DNA of 32,350 bases from Loktanella sp. (GCA_024686085.1 JAIBDT010000037.1:1-32350); one strand, 5' to 3'. Positions 1 to 9,482 are shown, counted from the stretch's first letter. The notes: a model not told the origin generated them from the letters alone. Numbers and translations: made by a program.

Positions 1-170
1 AAGTTCAGAACTGCGTTGCCTGCACCATCATCAGTCACAGTCACGTCATTGGTCATAACCGGCGTTCGGTCTGGATCGCCTAGTGGCAGGTCATATAGAT
101 TGCTAACGTCCAGCGTATCCGTGCCCGTGTAATACGGACCCGTTCCGATCAGCGTCGGGGCGTCAAAGCT
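1..170 (-). repeat. Second copy of an RTX-protein module (DTLDVSNLYDLPLGDP type)
   Basis: This part of the RTX gene encodes a module reading FDAPT, then DTLDVSNLYDLPLGDP, then TNDVTVTDDGAGNAVL. It is a diverged copy of the stretch at about 1084-1247. The offset is 1083 bases (361 codons) over most of its length and drops by six bases near the FDAPT motif, a two-codon indel. The copy continues past the window edge. The two copies differ at many third positions, so the duplication is old and still under protein-level constraint. Confidence 0.8.
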
Positions 171-1083
171 ATTGATTACGTCGTCGCCAAAGTCATCCTC
201 AAGAATGATGACATCCGCGTCGCCGTCTGGGGAACCTTCGCCCAGATCAATTGTGTCGTTTCCTGCGCCGCCCTCGACTGTGTCTGCGCCAGTGCCGACA
301 TTGATCGCGTCGTCACCAGATCCGCCAATAACGCTATCGTCACCATCGTAAGTCGAAATATCTATGCCGCCAGTGGAAGCAGCGCCATCAACAGTATCGT
401 CAAAGTTTGTTGTGTGAACTTCTTCGATTTCAACAAAATCAACAGTGCTTGTTGTACCGTCAAAGTCGATATTGCCTGCTTCATCACTGGTATAAGTGAC
501 GGTCGCGCCATCTGTTGAGGTGAAATTGGCCAGTGTGATGTCGTCGATGTCGGTACCGCCCACATCTTCGCCGCCAACAATCGTGGTGCTGTCGTGGTCA
601 TCAGTAACTGCAAAAAAGTCAGAGCCTTCACCACCATAAAGCGTATCGGTACCTGTACCCGCCATCAGATAGTCGTTACCTGTTCCGCCATAGACCGTGT
701 CATCGCCAATGCCGCCATTCAGCCTGTCATCGCCTTCGCCACCAAAGACCGTGTCATTGCCAGCATCGGTGCCAAAGTCGCCGATTGTGTCGTTGCCTGT
801 GCCGCCGTAGATTTCGTCGTTCCCATCACCCGCTGTGATGCTGTCGTTACCATCGTAGCCGTAAATGAGGTCATCGTTTGCGGTGTCACCAGCAAGGATA
901 GCGTCGTCGCCATCAACCATGTCTCCATCGGGATCGCCCGTGTAGGACTGGTCAATAACGTCAGCGCCAGCGGTTCCTTCGACGGTGCCGTCAGGCATCG
1001 GAATGCCGATAGCATTCAGGTAGAACGGATTGTCAGCATCAGCAGGTGAAATACCAACCAACGTGATGCTTTCGCCGTTCGGG

Positions 1084-1247
1084 AACGTCAGAAGCGCGTT
1101 ACCGGATCCGTCGTCAGATACTACAACATCATTGGTGCGCACAGGTGTGCGTGCGGGGTCGCCCAGAGGCAAATCATAAAGGTTCGAGACATCAAGCGTG
1201 TCGATACCTGTGAAATTAGTGCCGCTACCGGTTGGAGCGTCAAATCC
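1084..1247 (-). repeat. First copy of the RTX-protein module
   Basis: This copy encodes FDAPTGSGTNFTG, DTLDVSNLYDLPLGDP, TNDVVVSDDGSGNALLTF and then a linker leading to GTAGADVIDQSYTGDPDGD. It pairs with the copy at 1-170. The linker motif (GTxGADxID..YTGD..GD) also occurs in the N-terminal part of the same gene near 3200-3140, so the protein seems built by module duplication. Confidence 0.8.
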
Positions 1248-3501
1248 GCGAATGATATCGTTGCCCGAGCCATCTTGCAGAACAATCACGTCGGCGGCGC
1301 CATCAGTTGCTGTGCCTACGCCCAAATTGATCTGGTCATTACCTTGGCCTGCATCGATGCGGTCCGCGCCTGCGCCAGACGTGATCGTGTCCGCACCTGT
1401 CGAGCCTGTGATGCTGTCAGCGCCAGAGCCAGTGACAATCTGTTCGATGTTTGCAAATGTCGCTGTGTTTGTACCCGATGTCAGCGTGCCAGCCTCTGGG
1501 GCAGATATGTTGTCAGTGTAGAGGCATCGAGGATATCGACATCGCCGTCGCCAACGTCTTCGGAGCCATCGATGTTGTCGACACCAAAGCCGTTCCCCAG
1601 CACAATACGGTCAGAGCCAGTGCCACCAGTGACGCTGTCGTTCCCTGTGCCGCCCGTCAGCGTGTCATTGCCTGCATCGCCATACAACGTATCGCTGCCA
1701 GCATCGCCAGACAGAATGTCATTACCGGCACCACCAATGATTGTGTCATTGTTGTCGCCGCCATAAACGGTGTCATTGCCTGTGCCCATGTAAATGGAAT
1801 CGTTTCCAGCATCGCCATAGGCGGTGTTGTTGCCGAACGAGCCATATATGCCGTCATCGCCAGTGCCGCCATACATCAGATCGTTACCAGCGTCGGCAAC
1901 GATTACGTCGTTGCCAGCGTCACCGTAAAGGGTGTCGTTGCCCGCATCGCCGTCAACCATATCGTTGCCAGTCCCGCCGTACATTCTGTCGTCACCGTCG
2001 TCGCCAAAAAGGCTGTCGTTGCCGTTACCGCCATAGACAGTGTCCGCGCCAGCACCTGCGGTGACGTAGTCATTGCCGTCACCAGCTTCGATGTAGTCGG
2101 AGGTTGTTCCGGTATCGTTGATCGTGTCGTTGCCAATACCGCCATACAGGCTGTCTGTGCCGGTGCCTCCTTGCAGGATGTCATCGCCAGCACCGCCAAA
2201 CAGGGAGTCATTATCGCTGCCACCATCAAGGTATCGTTACCGTCACCGCCATAAATACGGTCGATTCCTGTGCCGCCGTTAAGGACGTCATCACCGCCTT
2301 GGCCGTGAATTGTGTCGTTTCCAGCATCGCCGTTGATCGTGTCGTCGCCGCCAGTTGCTGGCAGTGTCGTGAATTGCAGGTCACCAATCATAATCCCATG
2401 CGCGCCATGCGCTGGGTCAATGTTGTTGTAGTCGACCGTGATGTAAGACACGGGGCCAGCGACAGTAAAAGAAGCATATCCTGTTTGCGAATTTGCCTCG
2501 CCACCGCCACCAGAGTTCACAATTGATGTGACAGTCTGCGACCCATTGGCATTTGTAGTCGACGTAAGCGTTCCCGTGCTTCCAAGTGTGACTGTGACGG
2601 GAATAGAATTTCCGTCGGCGTCATAGGCAGTTACGATCACTTGGTCGATAAACTGTCCCTGAAGGTAGTCGATATCAAAGATGCCAAACGTGACGTTAGA
2701 CACTTCATCAGAAATGCCCGGAGTCTCAGACGTGAAATCGAATGTTACAACTGCAGCGTTTTGATCGTTGGCGTTAGAAGAGCCGTCGAGGATGTTGCCC
2801 CCTGAGATGAAAAGCGAGGAGGTATCGCTTGCAGAGTTGTAGTTAAATAGCGGGTCGTTAGTCTCCATTGTTGCCGTGCCAAAATTGACTTCTTGGCTCA
2901 CGGTCATGGTAACGCTGACGTCTTCGTTGGCAGACGAACCCGTGATACCGCCCGTGATGCTTGCTTCATCAGCGACGCCTTGGTTCGCCCATGACAAAAT
3001 GGTGCTTGATCCCGCGACAGGGGCGGCGGTCGAGTCACCGTAGATTATGTCGTTGCCAGTACCGCCAGATACGCTGTCGTCACCAAAATCAGCCCGGATA
3101 GTATCGTTGCCACCGCCTGCTTGGATCGTGTCGTCACCATCAGTGACAACGTCGCCCTGCGTGTCGCCCGTGTAGTTTAGGTCGATTAGGTCCGCACCAG
3201 AGGTGCCCGAGACAATCCCGTCTGAAGATGTATATGCAGGGTGGGCATCGACATTCGCCGTGCCGCTTGTTGTATACCACGTGTCAGGGGTGAAATAGAC
3301 ATTTCCATCTGTGCCGAGAAAGTATGTCCCAGTGTCAGGGATATTTGAATAGGTCTGACCGTCACCGTCCCAAACCCCAGTCCACGTCCATGAACCCGTA
3401 CCAATTGTGCTGCTTGCAGTGAATGTTGACTGGGAACCCGAAATGGAATCGCCTGTGTCAAGTGATCCATCGCCCAATGTGACTAGATAACCAGTAGCCA
3501 T

Positions 3502-4159
3502 TTTTTAACATCCTTGCCTAAATTCTGCTCTCGCAACCAACCCCCAATTCAACGGCAACAACGCGCCGCACATGGGTTATTGCAGTCAGAGGTAAACAAA
3601 GCGGGTGTCGGAAATTGGGAAGGTGCATGTTCAGACTGTGAATCTAAGGGTTTTTTAGGGGCAATTTTAATCAAATGTGACTGGACCGCCCGATTTGCCG
3701 CACTTCTGCCTCATTCTCAATCTTTACGTGTGCGCAGTCCCGCTCTGCGTGTTCGCGATAGAAAACGTTGATTCATTGGACAAAACGCCGCCTATTTCAA
3801 AAACGATGAAGCCGGATCGGTTGGTTGTACTCGTTTTGGGAACGCATTGTTTCCACTTCCGTTTGAGCTATCGAAGCGGCCAAATATCAGTGGGGATTGC
3901 TTGTCTCGCCAAACTGCGAATCGCAGCTAAAAGCGGTTAAAGGAAACCAGTTGCAGACTTTTCATCGCCGGAATTAAGGGGCGCCATCCTGGTGAGGCAA
4001 TCAAAACCGTCCCCATATGATTGCAACTGACAGCATCGCGGAATAGCGTCGCATTGCGGCAATTACCCATTGCGACCTTGAAGCCCCTGACGGGCAGCAC
4101 TAAGACTCTGTCAGGAAATTCCGTGTAGGACGATAAAGTCCAAGAGTGAGGCAGTTAAT
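3502..4159. other. 658-base intergenic region between RTX gene and clpP
   Basis: No convincing gene was found here. Short open frames on the plus strand (around 3514-3771 and 3677-3940) encode protein with no recognisable motif and have no good ribosome binding site. The region must hold the divergent promoters of the RTX gene and of clpP. A heat-shock-like promoter candidate lies at 4077-4103. The sequence CATTGCG occurs twice, near 4050-4070, of unknown meaning. Confidence 0.6.
4077..4103 (+). promoter_or_regulatory. Possible RpoH (sigma-32)-like promoter of clpP
   Basis: CTTGAAG at 4077 is followed, after about 17 bases, by CACTAAG. This loosely resembles the alphaproteobacterial heat-shock sigma pattern (CTTG, spacer 17-18, C-Y-TAT-rich element). 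It lies about 57 bases before the clpP start, and clpP is commonly a heat-shock gene. The -10 match is weak. Confidence 0.3.
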
Positions 4160-4780
4160 ATGCAAGATCCAGTAGAAACCTATATGAACCTCGTCCCGAT
4201 GGTTGTGGAACAAACAGCCCGTGGCGAGCGCGCTTACGATATTTTCTCGCGTTTGCTCAAAGAGCGGATCGTTTTTGTGAACGGACCAATCCACGACGGC
4301 ATGTCCCAGTTGGTCGTGGCACAGTTGCTGCACCTTGAGGCCGAGAATCCGAAAAAAGAGATCAGCATGTATATCAACAGCCCGGGCGGGGCGGTGCATT
4401 CTGGCATGAGCATCTACGACACGATGCAGTATATCCGTCCGAAAGTATCGACACTGATCTGCGGTATGGCAGCCTCTATGGGCTCGGTGATTGCAGTCGG
4501 CGGCGAAAAGGGCATGCGGTTCTCGTTGCCCAATTCCGAAGTGATGGTGCACCAGCCGTCCGGTGGGTCGCAGGGTAAGGCATCTGACATGCTGATCACC
4601 GCGCGTCACATTGAACGTACACGCGAGCGGTTCTATCACCTTTACATGGACCACACCGGCCAATCCAAGAAAGATGTCATCAAAGCACTTGATCGCGACA
4701 CATGGATGACCGCCGAAGAAGCAAAAGAGTGGGGCCACATCGACGAGATCGTGGCAAACCGCAACAAAGTCGAAGAGTAA
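4160..4780 (+). CDS. clpP: ATP-dependent Clp protease proteolytic subunit ClpP
   Basis: This is the serine peptidase core of the ClpXP/ClpAP proteases, which degrades unfolded, ssrA-tagged and regulatory proteins in the cytoplasm. The 206-residue length is normal. The catalytic triad is visible: Ser106 in GMAASMGS, His131 in VMVHQPSGG and Asp180 in [12 protein letters not shown], with the usual 49-residue His-Asp spacing. INSPGG (72-77) forms the oxyanion and substrate-strand region. The ATG has GAGG 8 bases upstream (4148-4151). clpX follows after 132 bases on the same strand, the usual pairing. A heat-shock-type promoter is possible upstream. Nothing is unusual in the protein. Confidence 0.97.
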   Translation: MQDPVETYMNLVPMVVEQTARGERAYDIFSRLLKERIVFVNGPIHDGMSQLVVAQLLHLEAENPKKEISMYINSPGGAVHSGMSIYDTMQYIRPKVSTLICGMAASMGSVIAVGGEKGMRFSLPNSEVMVHQPSGGSQGKASDMLITARHIERTRERFYHLYMDHTGQSKKDVIKALDRDTWMTAEEAKEWGHIDEIVANRNKVEE

Positions 4781-4838
4781 CGCTATCACCTTGTTAACGT
4801 GACCGTGCGATGGGTCATTTTGACATTGTAGCCAGATG

Positions 4839-4871
4839 CGGGCTGCCCTAGGTTGGGGCAAGGGCAGTCCG
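4839..4871 (+). terminator. Stem-loop between clpP and clpX (terminator or attenuator)
   Basis: A 10-base-pair stem pairs 4839-4848 (CGGGCTGCCC) with 4862-4871 (GGGCAGTCCG), including one G-T wobble, around a 13-base loop. It is followed by a moderately T-rich stretch (GAATTTAGTTAAT) rather than a clean T run. It may partly terminate clpP transcription or define the end of a clpP transcript, leaving clpX partly on its own promoter. Confidence 0.5.
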
Positions 4872-4912
4872 AATTTAGTTAATACACGGCGTAATGCCAA
4901 GAGGTTTGAAAT

Positions 4913-6187
4913 ATGGCGACCACAACCGGCAACGACAGCAAAAACACACTTTACTGTAGTTTTTGCGGCAAAAGTCAGCATGAAGTTCGCAAGCTGATTG
5001 CTGGACCGACAGTTTTCATCTGTGATGAATGCGTTGAGCTTTGCATGGATATCATCCGTGAAGAGACAAAATCCGCAGGTTTGAAAGCAGGCGAGGGTGT
5101 GCCAACACCGACCGAGATTTGTGGCGTTCTGGACGACTATGTCATTGGTCAGGTACATGCAAAGCGCGTGCTGTCCGTCGCCGTTCACAACCACTACAAG
5201 CGCCTGAACCACGCAGATAAATCCGACATCGAATTGTCGAAATCCAACATCATGCTGATTGGCCCGACAGGGTGCGGTAAAACATTGCTTGCGCAGACTT
5301 TGGCGCGCATCCTTGATGTGCCGTTCACTATGGCCGACGCAACCACGCTGACAGAGGCGGGGTATGTGGGCGAAGATGTCGAAAACATTATTCTTAAATT
5401 GCTTCAGGCGTCCGAATATAACGTAGAACGCGCACAGCGCGGCATCGTTTATATCGACGAAGTTGATAAAATCACGCGCAAGTCGGACAATCCGTCGATC
5501 ACACGCGATGTGTCGGGCGAGGGTGTGCAGCAGGCTTTGCTCAAGATCATGGAAGGCACGGTTGCATCTGTGCCACCACAAGGCGGGCGTAAGCATCCAC
5601 AACAAGAATTCTTGCAAGTGGACACAACGAACATACTGTTCATTTGCGGTGGTGCCTTTGCTGGGCTCGACAAGATCATCGCGTCACGCGGTAAGGGTGG
5701 CGGCATGGGCTTTGGGGCCGATGTGAAAGATAATGACGAACGAGGCATTGGCGAAATTTTCACCGATCTGGAACCAGAGGATCTGCTGAAATTCGGTCTT
5801 ATCCCCGAGTTTGTCGGCCGATTGCCTGTTTTGGCAACCTTGACCGATCTGGACGAAGACGCGCTCGTTACAATCCTGTCAAAGCCGAAGAATGCACTGG
5901 TTAAGCAGTACCAGCGCTTGTTCGAGCTGGAAGATACGAAGCTGACGTTCACCGATGACGCGCTTGTCGCGATCGCGAAACGTGCGATTGAACGCAAAAC
6001 AGGTGCACGCGGGCTGCGGTCCATCATGGAAGACATCTTGCTCGACACAATGTTCGATTTGCCTGGCATGGACACGGTCACTGAAGTTGTTGTGAACGAA
6101 GAGGCCGTTGGCCCGGACGCATCTCCTTTGATGATCCATGACGAGAGCAAGGCGAAGAAAAAGAAAGAGTCCGCGACAGCAAGCTAA
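4913..6187 (+). CDS. clpX: ATP-dependent Clp protease ATP-binding subunit ClpX
   Basis: This is the AAA+ unfoldase that recognises substrates and feeds them into ClpP. An N-terminal zinc-binding domain has Cys15, Cys18, Cys37 and Cys40 (CSFC...CDEC). Walker A is GPTGCGKT at 117-124 (Lys123), the GYVG pore loop is at 150-153, and Walker B is IDEVDK at 181-186 (Asp182, Glu183). The 424-residue length is normal. The ATG follows AAGAGG with 9-base spacing. In alphaproteobacteria ClpXP is central to cell-cycle proteolysis, CtrA being the known example in Caulobacter. The TAA stop shares its last base with the ATG of the next gene, so the RidA-family gene is probably translationally coupled. Confidence 0.97.
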   Translation: MATTTGNDSKNTLYCSFCGKSQHEVRKLIAGPTVFICDECVELCMDIIREETKSAGLKAGEGVPTPTEICGVLDDYVIGQVHAKRVLSVAVHNHYKRLNHADKSDIELSKSNIMLIGPTGCGKTLLAQTLARILDVPFTMADATTLTEAGYVGEDVENIILKLLQASEYNVERAQRGIVYIDEVDKITRKSDNPSITRDVSGEGVQQALLKIMEGTVASVPPQGGRKHPQQEFLQVDTTNILFICGGAFAGLDKIIASRGKGGGMGFGADVKDNDERGIGEIFTDLEPEDLLKFGLIPEFVGRLPVLATLTDLDEDALVTILSKPKNALVKQYQRLFELEDTKLTFTDDALVAIAKRAIERKTGARGLRSIMEDILLDTMFDLPGMDTVTEVVVNEEAVGPDASPLMIHDESKAKKKKESATAS

Positions 6188-6561
6188 TGTCGATCAAGCG
6201 CATTCATTCTGGTGGCGTCTTTGAGCCGAAAATTGGATATTGCCGCGCCGTTGTTGCGGGTGGCTTTATTCATGTTTCGGGGACAGTGGCAGGGCCAGAG
6301 TTGCCTGATGACGTCGTTGGGCAATGCAAGTCTGCTCTCGATATTATCGGCAAGGCCTTGGCAGAGGCTGGGGCAAGCTTTGCAGATGCAGTGCGCGTCA
6401 CCTACATCCTGCCTGATCCGTCCGAATTTGAAGCTTGCTGGCCGATACTCGCCGAGACTTTTGGCGCGAACCCGCCAGCGGCGATGATGATTTCAGCTGG
6501 ACTTATCGACCTCAAGTATAAGATCGAAATTGAGTTAACCGCGCTGGCGCCAAGCGCATAG
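6187..6561 (+). CDS. RidA/YjgF/UK114-family protein lacking the catalytic arginine
   Basis: This is a 124-residue protein of the RidA superfamily, small trimeric proteins of which the true RidA members hydrolyse reactive enamine/imine intermediates. Family features are the N-terminal strand region ([14 protein letters not shown], 23-36), [10 protein letters not shown] (66-75) and the C-terminal [10 protein letters not shown]. In RidA the motif before the last strands is P-A-R, with Arg105 contacting the substrate carboxylate. Here the aligned residues are Pro97-Ala98-Ala99, so the arginine is replaced by alanine. This places it in an Arg-less subfamily whose chemistry is less certain. Its ATG overlaps the clpX stop by one base (TAATG), so it is probably co-translated with clpX. 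Confidence 0.85.
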   Translation: MSIKRIHSGGVFEPKIGYCRAVVAGGFIHVSGTVAGPELPDDVVGQCKSALDIIGKALAEAGASFADAVRVTYILPDPSEFEACWPILAETFGANPPAAMMISAGLIDLKYKIEIELTALAPSA

Positions 6562-6622
6562 CGGACTAGACCTTTGCCGTGATTTCGGGCAAGAGGGATG
6601 CAACAGCGGTAAGGAGAGTCCA

Positions 6623-7006
6623 ATGGGCCTTTTTAATACAATTAAGCGCGTTTTCACGTGGTGGGACGACCAAACGTTTGGAACCCAACTGTGGACATGG
6701 CGCAAAGGCGAAAAAGTCGGCGAAGATGCGCTGGGCAACATCTATTACCGTAACGCGGATGATAGCCGCCGTTGGGTGATTTATAACGGTGCCATGGAAG
6801 CAAGCCGTGTCGAGCCTGATTGGCATGGCTGGCTGCACAAGACATGGGATCAACCGCCAACTGATAAACCATTAGTGCATAAGGCGTGGGAAAAGCCGCA
6901 TCAGGCGAACCTTACAGGTACATCAAAGGCCTATGCGCCTGCGGGATCGCTGCGTCAGTCTGCACCGCTGGCACGTAAAGATTACGAAGCTTGGACGCCA
7001 GAATAA
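6623..7006 (+). CDS. NADH:ubiquinone oxidoreductase NDUFA12/B17.2-like subunit
   Basis: This is a 127-residue homologue of the complex I supernumerary subunit NDUFA12 (B17.2), found in alphaproteobacteria and mitochondria. It sits at the peripheral arm of NADH dehydrogenase and helps assembly or stability. Recognisable parts are the start [20 protein letters not shown], then GNIYYRN and RRWVIYNG (about 48-65), and PDWHGWLH (74-81), all in the usual order, with the variable C-terminal tail typical of bacterial forms. The ATG is preceded by AAGGAGAG at good spacing. It lies outside the main nuo operon, as is usual in this group, and is followed by the DUF2155 gene, a conserved neighbour. Confidence 0.93.
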   Translation: MGLFNTIKRVFTWWDDQTFGTQLWTWRKGEKVGEDALGNIYYRNADDSRRWVIYNGAMEASRVEPDWHGWLHKTWDQPPTDKPLVHKAWEKPHQANLTGTSKAYAPAGSLRQSAPLARKDYEAWTPE

Positions 7007-7027
7007 GACCTCAAGATGGGTCGTGTG

Positions 7028-7050
7028 TTCGCATTCGGTGCGAATTGTTT
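7028..7050 (+). terminator. Small stem-loop with T-rich tail between NDUFA12-like and DUF2155 genes
   Basis: TTCGCA (7028-7033) and TGCGAA (7039-7044) form a perfect 6-base-pair stem around a 5-base loop, followed by TTGTTT. The short stem makes it a weak terminator or attenuator at best. Confidence 0.4.
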
Positions 7051-7068
7051 AAAGGGGTCTGAATAGGC

Positions 7069-7425
7069 ATGAAACAGCTAGCTCTGATTGCTGCGATCTG
7101 CATGGCAGGACCCATGGCTGCCCAGCAGGCAGGCGAGGCTACTGCGGGCGTCGTACGTGTTTTGGACAAGGTATCAGGGGCGGTCACTGATTTACGCCTG
7201 TCTGCAGGCGAAACGGCGGCGCTTGGGCATTTGAAAGTGACCTTGGATGAATGCCGCTACCCGACAGCAAACCCAAACGGGGATGCGTTTACCAAGCTAA
7301 CCGTGACGTACCGCGACGTGCCAGTCCCTGTCTTTCAAGGTTGGATGATTGCATCAGCCCCCGCGATGAACGCTATGGAACATCCACGTTATGACGTTTG
7401 GGCGTTGCGCTGTATTACATCGTAA
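7069..7425 (+). CDS. DUF2155 domain-containing exported protein
   Basis: This is a 118-residue protein of the DUF2155 family (alphaproteobacterial, function unknown). Residues 1-19 look like a Sec signal peptide (MKQLALIAAICMAGPMAAQQ, cleavage likely after the alanines near 18). The mature part carries the family pattern: VRVLDKVSGAVTDLRLSAGE, LTVTLDECRYP-like and FQGWMIASAPAMNAMEHPRYDVWALRC, with two cysteines (in DECRYP and near the C-terminus) that could form a disulfide in the periplasm. The ATG follows AAAGGGG at slightly long spacing. Its last 37 bases overlap the 3' end of aat on the opposite strand. This neighbourhood (NDUFA12-like, DUF2155, aat, accC, accB) is conserved in related genomes, from general knowledge. 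Confidence 0.88.
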   Translation: MKQLALIAAICMAGPMAAQQAGEATAGVVRVLDKVSGAVTDLRLSAGETAALGHLKVTLDECRYPTANPNGDAFTKLTVTYRDVPVPVFQGWMIASAPAMNAMEHPRYDVWALRCITS

Positions 7426-8036
7426 GGCGTTGGAATATCAGTCATTTTTTTAAAATCAGCATCAACTTGCAACGCGGAGTCCAGTAAGGCGTGATAGGTG
7501 TCACGCGGAATCTCGATCCCGCCAAGGCTAGCCAAATGTGGGGTGATGAACTGCGTATCCAGCAAGGCAAAGCCACATCGATTTAGGCGATCTACAAGGT
7601 AAGCGAGGGCTGTCTTGGAGGCATCGGTCGCGGTGCTAAACATGCTTTCACCAAAGAATGCGCCACCAATTGAGACACCATAAGCGCCGCCAACGAGTGT
7701 ATCGTCCTGCCAGACCTCAACAGAATGGGCAAAGCCAATCCGAAAAAGGTCGGTGTATAACGCAAAGATTGTGCCGTTTATCCATGTCTCGTCGCGATCT
7801 GCACAGCCCTGAACGACGTCGGCAAAAGCAGTATCAAAGGATACCCGAAAATGACCGCGCCGCATAGCGCGGGCTAAGCTACGAGAAATACGAAGCCCAT
7901 CTAGCGGTAAAACACCGCGCATTTGCGGATCGACCCAGAATATTTCAGGATCGTCCTTGCTTTCGGACATAGGGAAGACGCCGCTTGCATAAGCGCTGAG
8001 CAAAAGTTCGGTCGTGAGCGTGAAATCTTGCGGCAT
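7389..8036 (-). CDS. aat: Leucyl/phenylalanyl-tRNA--protein transferase
   Basis: This enzyme of the N-end rule pathway transfers Leu or Phe from aminoacyl-tRNA to proteins with N-terminal Arg or Lys, marking them for ClpAP degradation. Family motifs are visible: LLLSAYASGVFPM near the start, IFWVDPQMRGVLPLD, the core HSVEVW...LVGGAYGV...FFGESMFS, and LDTQFITPHLASLG. The ATG at 8036 (about 215 residues) was chosen because it fits related proteins that begin just before LTTELLL. A GTG at 8063 would add nine residues. Neither start has a strong ribosome binding site. The 3' end overlaps the DUF2155 gene by 37 bases in convergent orientation. An accC terminator precedes it, so it probably has its own promoter. 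Confidence 0.93.
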   Translation of the reverse strand: MPQDFTLTTELLLSAYASGVFPMSESKDDPEIFWVDPQMRGVLPLDGLRISRSLARAMRRGHFRVSFDTAFADVVQGCADRDETWINGTIFALYTDLFRIGFAHSVEVWQDDTLVGGAYGVSIGGAFFGESMFSTATDASKTALAYLVDRLNRCGFALLDTQFITPHLASLGGIEIPRDTYHALLDSALQVDADFKKMTDIPTPYDVIQRNAQTS

Positions 8037-8079
8037 GGGCCTGCGATCTGTTGTGGTTGGCACCGCAAATCACATGCGG

Positions 8080-8110
8080 GTAAACAAAGCGCAGCCGATA
8101 AAAGCTGCGC
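8080..8110 (-). terminator. Rho-independent terminator of accB-accC
   Basis: Read on the minus strand, GCGCAGC and GCTGCGC (plus positions 8104-8110 and 8089-8095) form a perfect 7-base-pair GC-rich stem with an 8-base loop, followed by TTTGTTT. It begins about 10 bases after the accC stop and precedes aat. Confidence 0.75.
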
Positions 8111-8120
8111 CCCGATATGT

Positions 8121-9470
8121 CTATGTGCCCAGATTTTCTGCGAGCCAATGCTCAAGCCAGTGAATATTGTAGTTACCGGTTTGCACGTCGTCTTCGGCCA
8201 AAAGCGCGTGGAACAGCGGGATTGTTGTATCGACACCATCCACGATTAGTTCATCTAAAGCCCGTGCCAAACGCGCGAGCGCCTCTGGACGGTCACGGCC
8301 ATGCACAATCAATTTCCCGATCAAACTGTCATAGTAGGGCGGGATACTGTAGCCATCATAAAGCGCGCTATCCATACGCACACCCAAACCGCCTGGCGCA
8401 TGATATTGCGTAATCTTACCCGGACATGGAGAGAAATTTGGCAACTTTTCAGCGTTAATGCGTACTTCGATAGCGTGACCGTTGATCTTCAAATCGTCTT
8501 GCGTAAACGACATCGGCATGCCTGCTGCCACACGCAACTGTTCACGTACCAAATCGACGCCAAAGATGCCTTCGGTGACAGGATGTTCTACCTGCAAGCG
8601 CGTGTTCATTTCAATGAAATAAAACTCGTCGTTTTCAAAAAGAAACTCGATCGTGCCAGCACCGATATAATTAATCGCCGCTACCGCGTCAGAACAAACC
8701 TTACCGATTTTTGCGCGCAACTCTGGCGTGATGCAGGGGCCGGGGGCCTCTTCAAAAACCTTTTGGTGACGCCGTTGCAGCGAACAATCGCGTTCTCCCA
8801 AATGGACAGCATTACCTTTGCCGTCACCAAAAACTTGGATTTCGATGTGACGCGGCGTGGTCAGATATTTCTCAATATAGACCTCGTCATTGCCAAATGC
8901 GGATTTCGCTTCCTGACGGGCGCCAAGGAACGCACGTTCCATGTCTTTCGCGGTCTCGGCCACTTTCATACCACGACCACCGCCGCCAGCAGTGGCTTTG
9001 ATGATAACTGGGTAGCCCACTTCCTCGCCGATGCGTTGCGCATCTTTCAGGGTTGGAACACCCCCGTCAGATCCCGGAACACACGGCACACCAAGCGCCT
9101 TCATTGTGTCCTTGGCCGTGATTTTGTCGCCCATCATGCGGATGTGCTCGGCTGTTGGGCCGATAAATGTTAGGCTGTGGTCCTCGACAGCCTGCACGAA
9201 TGCCGCGTTCTCGGACAAAAAGCCATAACCGGGGTGGATAGCCTGTGCGCCCGTTATTTCACATGCGGAGATGATCGCGGGAAATGACAGATAAGACTGC
9301 GCAGATGATGGGGGGCCGATGCAGATGGCCTCATCGGCCATGCGCACATGCATTGCGTCGCTATCGGCCGTGGAGTGTACCGCCACAGATTTCACACCCA
9401 TTTCGCGGCACGCGCGTACAACACGCAGCGCAATTTCGCCACGGTTGGCAATAAGGATTTTGTCGAACAT
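8121..9470 (-). CDS. accC: Acetyl-CoA carboxylase, biotin carboxylase subunit
   Basis: It carboxylates biotin on the carrier protein AccB using ATP and bicarbonate, the first half-reaction of acetyl-CoA carboxylase and the start of fatty acid synthesis. The 449-residue protein shows the N-terminal biotin carboxylase domain ([14 protein letters not shown]), the ATP-grasp glycine loop [13 protein letters not shown] (158-170), [15 protein letters not shown] (223-236) and the catalytic [14 protein letters not shown] (287-300), all at positions nearly identical to E. coli AccC. It starts 12 bases after the accB stop, so the two form an operon. A clear terminator follows. No unusual features. Confidence 0.97.
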   Translation of the reverse strand: MFDKILIANRGEIALRVVRACREMGVKSVAVHSTADSDAMHVRMADEAICIGPPSSAQSYLSFPAIISACEITGAQAIHPGYGFLSENAAFVQAVEDHSLTFIGPTAEHIRMMGDKITAKDTMKALGVPCVPGSDGGVPTLKDAQRIGEEVGYPVIIKATAGGGGRGMKVAETAKDMERAFLGARQEAKSAFGNDEVYIEKYLTTPRHIEIQVFGDGKGNAVHLGERDCSLQRRHQKVFEEAPGPCITPELRAKIGKVCSDAVAAINYIGAGTIEFLFENDEFYFIEMNTRLQVEHPVTEGIFGVDLVREQLRVAAGMPMSFTQDDLKINGHAIEVRINAEKLPNFSPCPGKITQYHAPGGLGVRMDSALYDGYSIPPYYDSLIGKLIVHGRDRPEALARLARALDELIVDGVDTTIPLFHALLAEDDVQTGNYNIHWLEHWLAENLGT

Positions 9471-9482
9471 ATCCGACCCGCC

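Larger units (their letters stand above)
1..3501 (-). pseudogene. RTX calcium-binding repeat protein, 3'-truncated by window edge and frameshifted
   Basis: The product would be a large, probably secreted protein with many glycine/aspartate nonapeptide repeats (GGxGxDxLx), which bind calcium and fold as a beta-roll. It starts at an ATG with AAGGA 9 bases upstream. Residues 1-90 (MATGYLVTLGDGSLDTGDSI...) match the N-terminus common in roseobacter RTX proteins that often end in a Hint domain; no Hint domain is visible, because the 3' end lies beyond position 1. Order: N-terminal domain, short RTX block (about 3130-3040), a non-repetitive beta-rich domain (about 3030-2345), a long RTX block (about 2340-1600), then mixed modules to position 1. 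Reading the repeats through needs one extra base near 2227 and one near 1519. Uncorrected, the first frame stops at 1903 and the second at 1481; beyond 1519 the third frame is open to the edge. This is either real decay or two sequence errors; nothing suggests programmed frameshifting. Confident about the family, unsure whether it functions. Confidence 0.85.

Noticed and set aside
1481..2230. Programmed frameshifting in the RTX gene
   Set aside because: No slippery heptamer or stimulatory hairpin was seen at either break, and two sites in one such gene would be unusual.
1451..2254. Long plus-strand frames opposite the RTX gene
   Set aside because: They are the antisense image of the RTX repeats and give low-complexity Val/Ala/Ile-rich protein; the minus strand clearly codes.
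1..3130. CRISPR-like regular repeats
   Set aside because: The periodicity is about 27 bases (nine codons) with no conserved spacer and repeat structure; it is explained fully by RTX nonapeptides.
3514..3940. Two short plus-strand frames upstream of clpP
   Set aside because: Overlapping each other in different frames, no ribosome binding site, no domain features; probably chance open frames.
4100..5617. A 505-codon open frame on the minus strand opposite clpP and clpX
   Set aside because: It lies antisense to two highly conserved genes, its protein has no recognisable motif and is rich in Cys and His as expected from an antisense frame, and it has no ribosome binding site.
8301..9173. A 290-codon plus-strand frame opposite accC
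   Set aside because: Antisense to a textbook biotin carboxylase; no supporting features.
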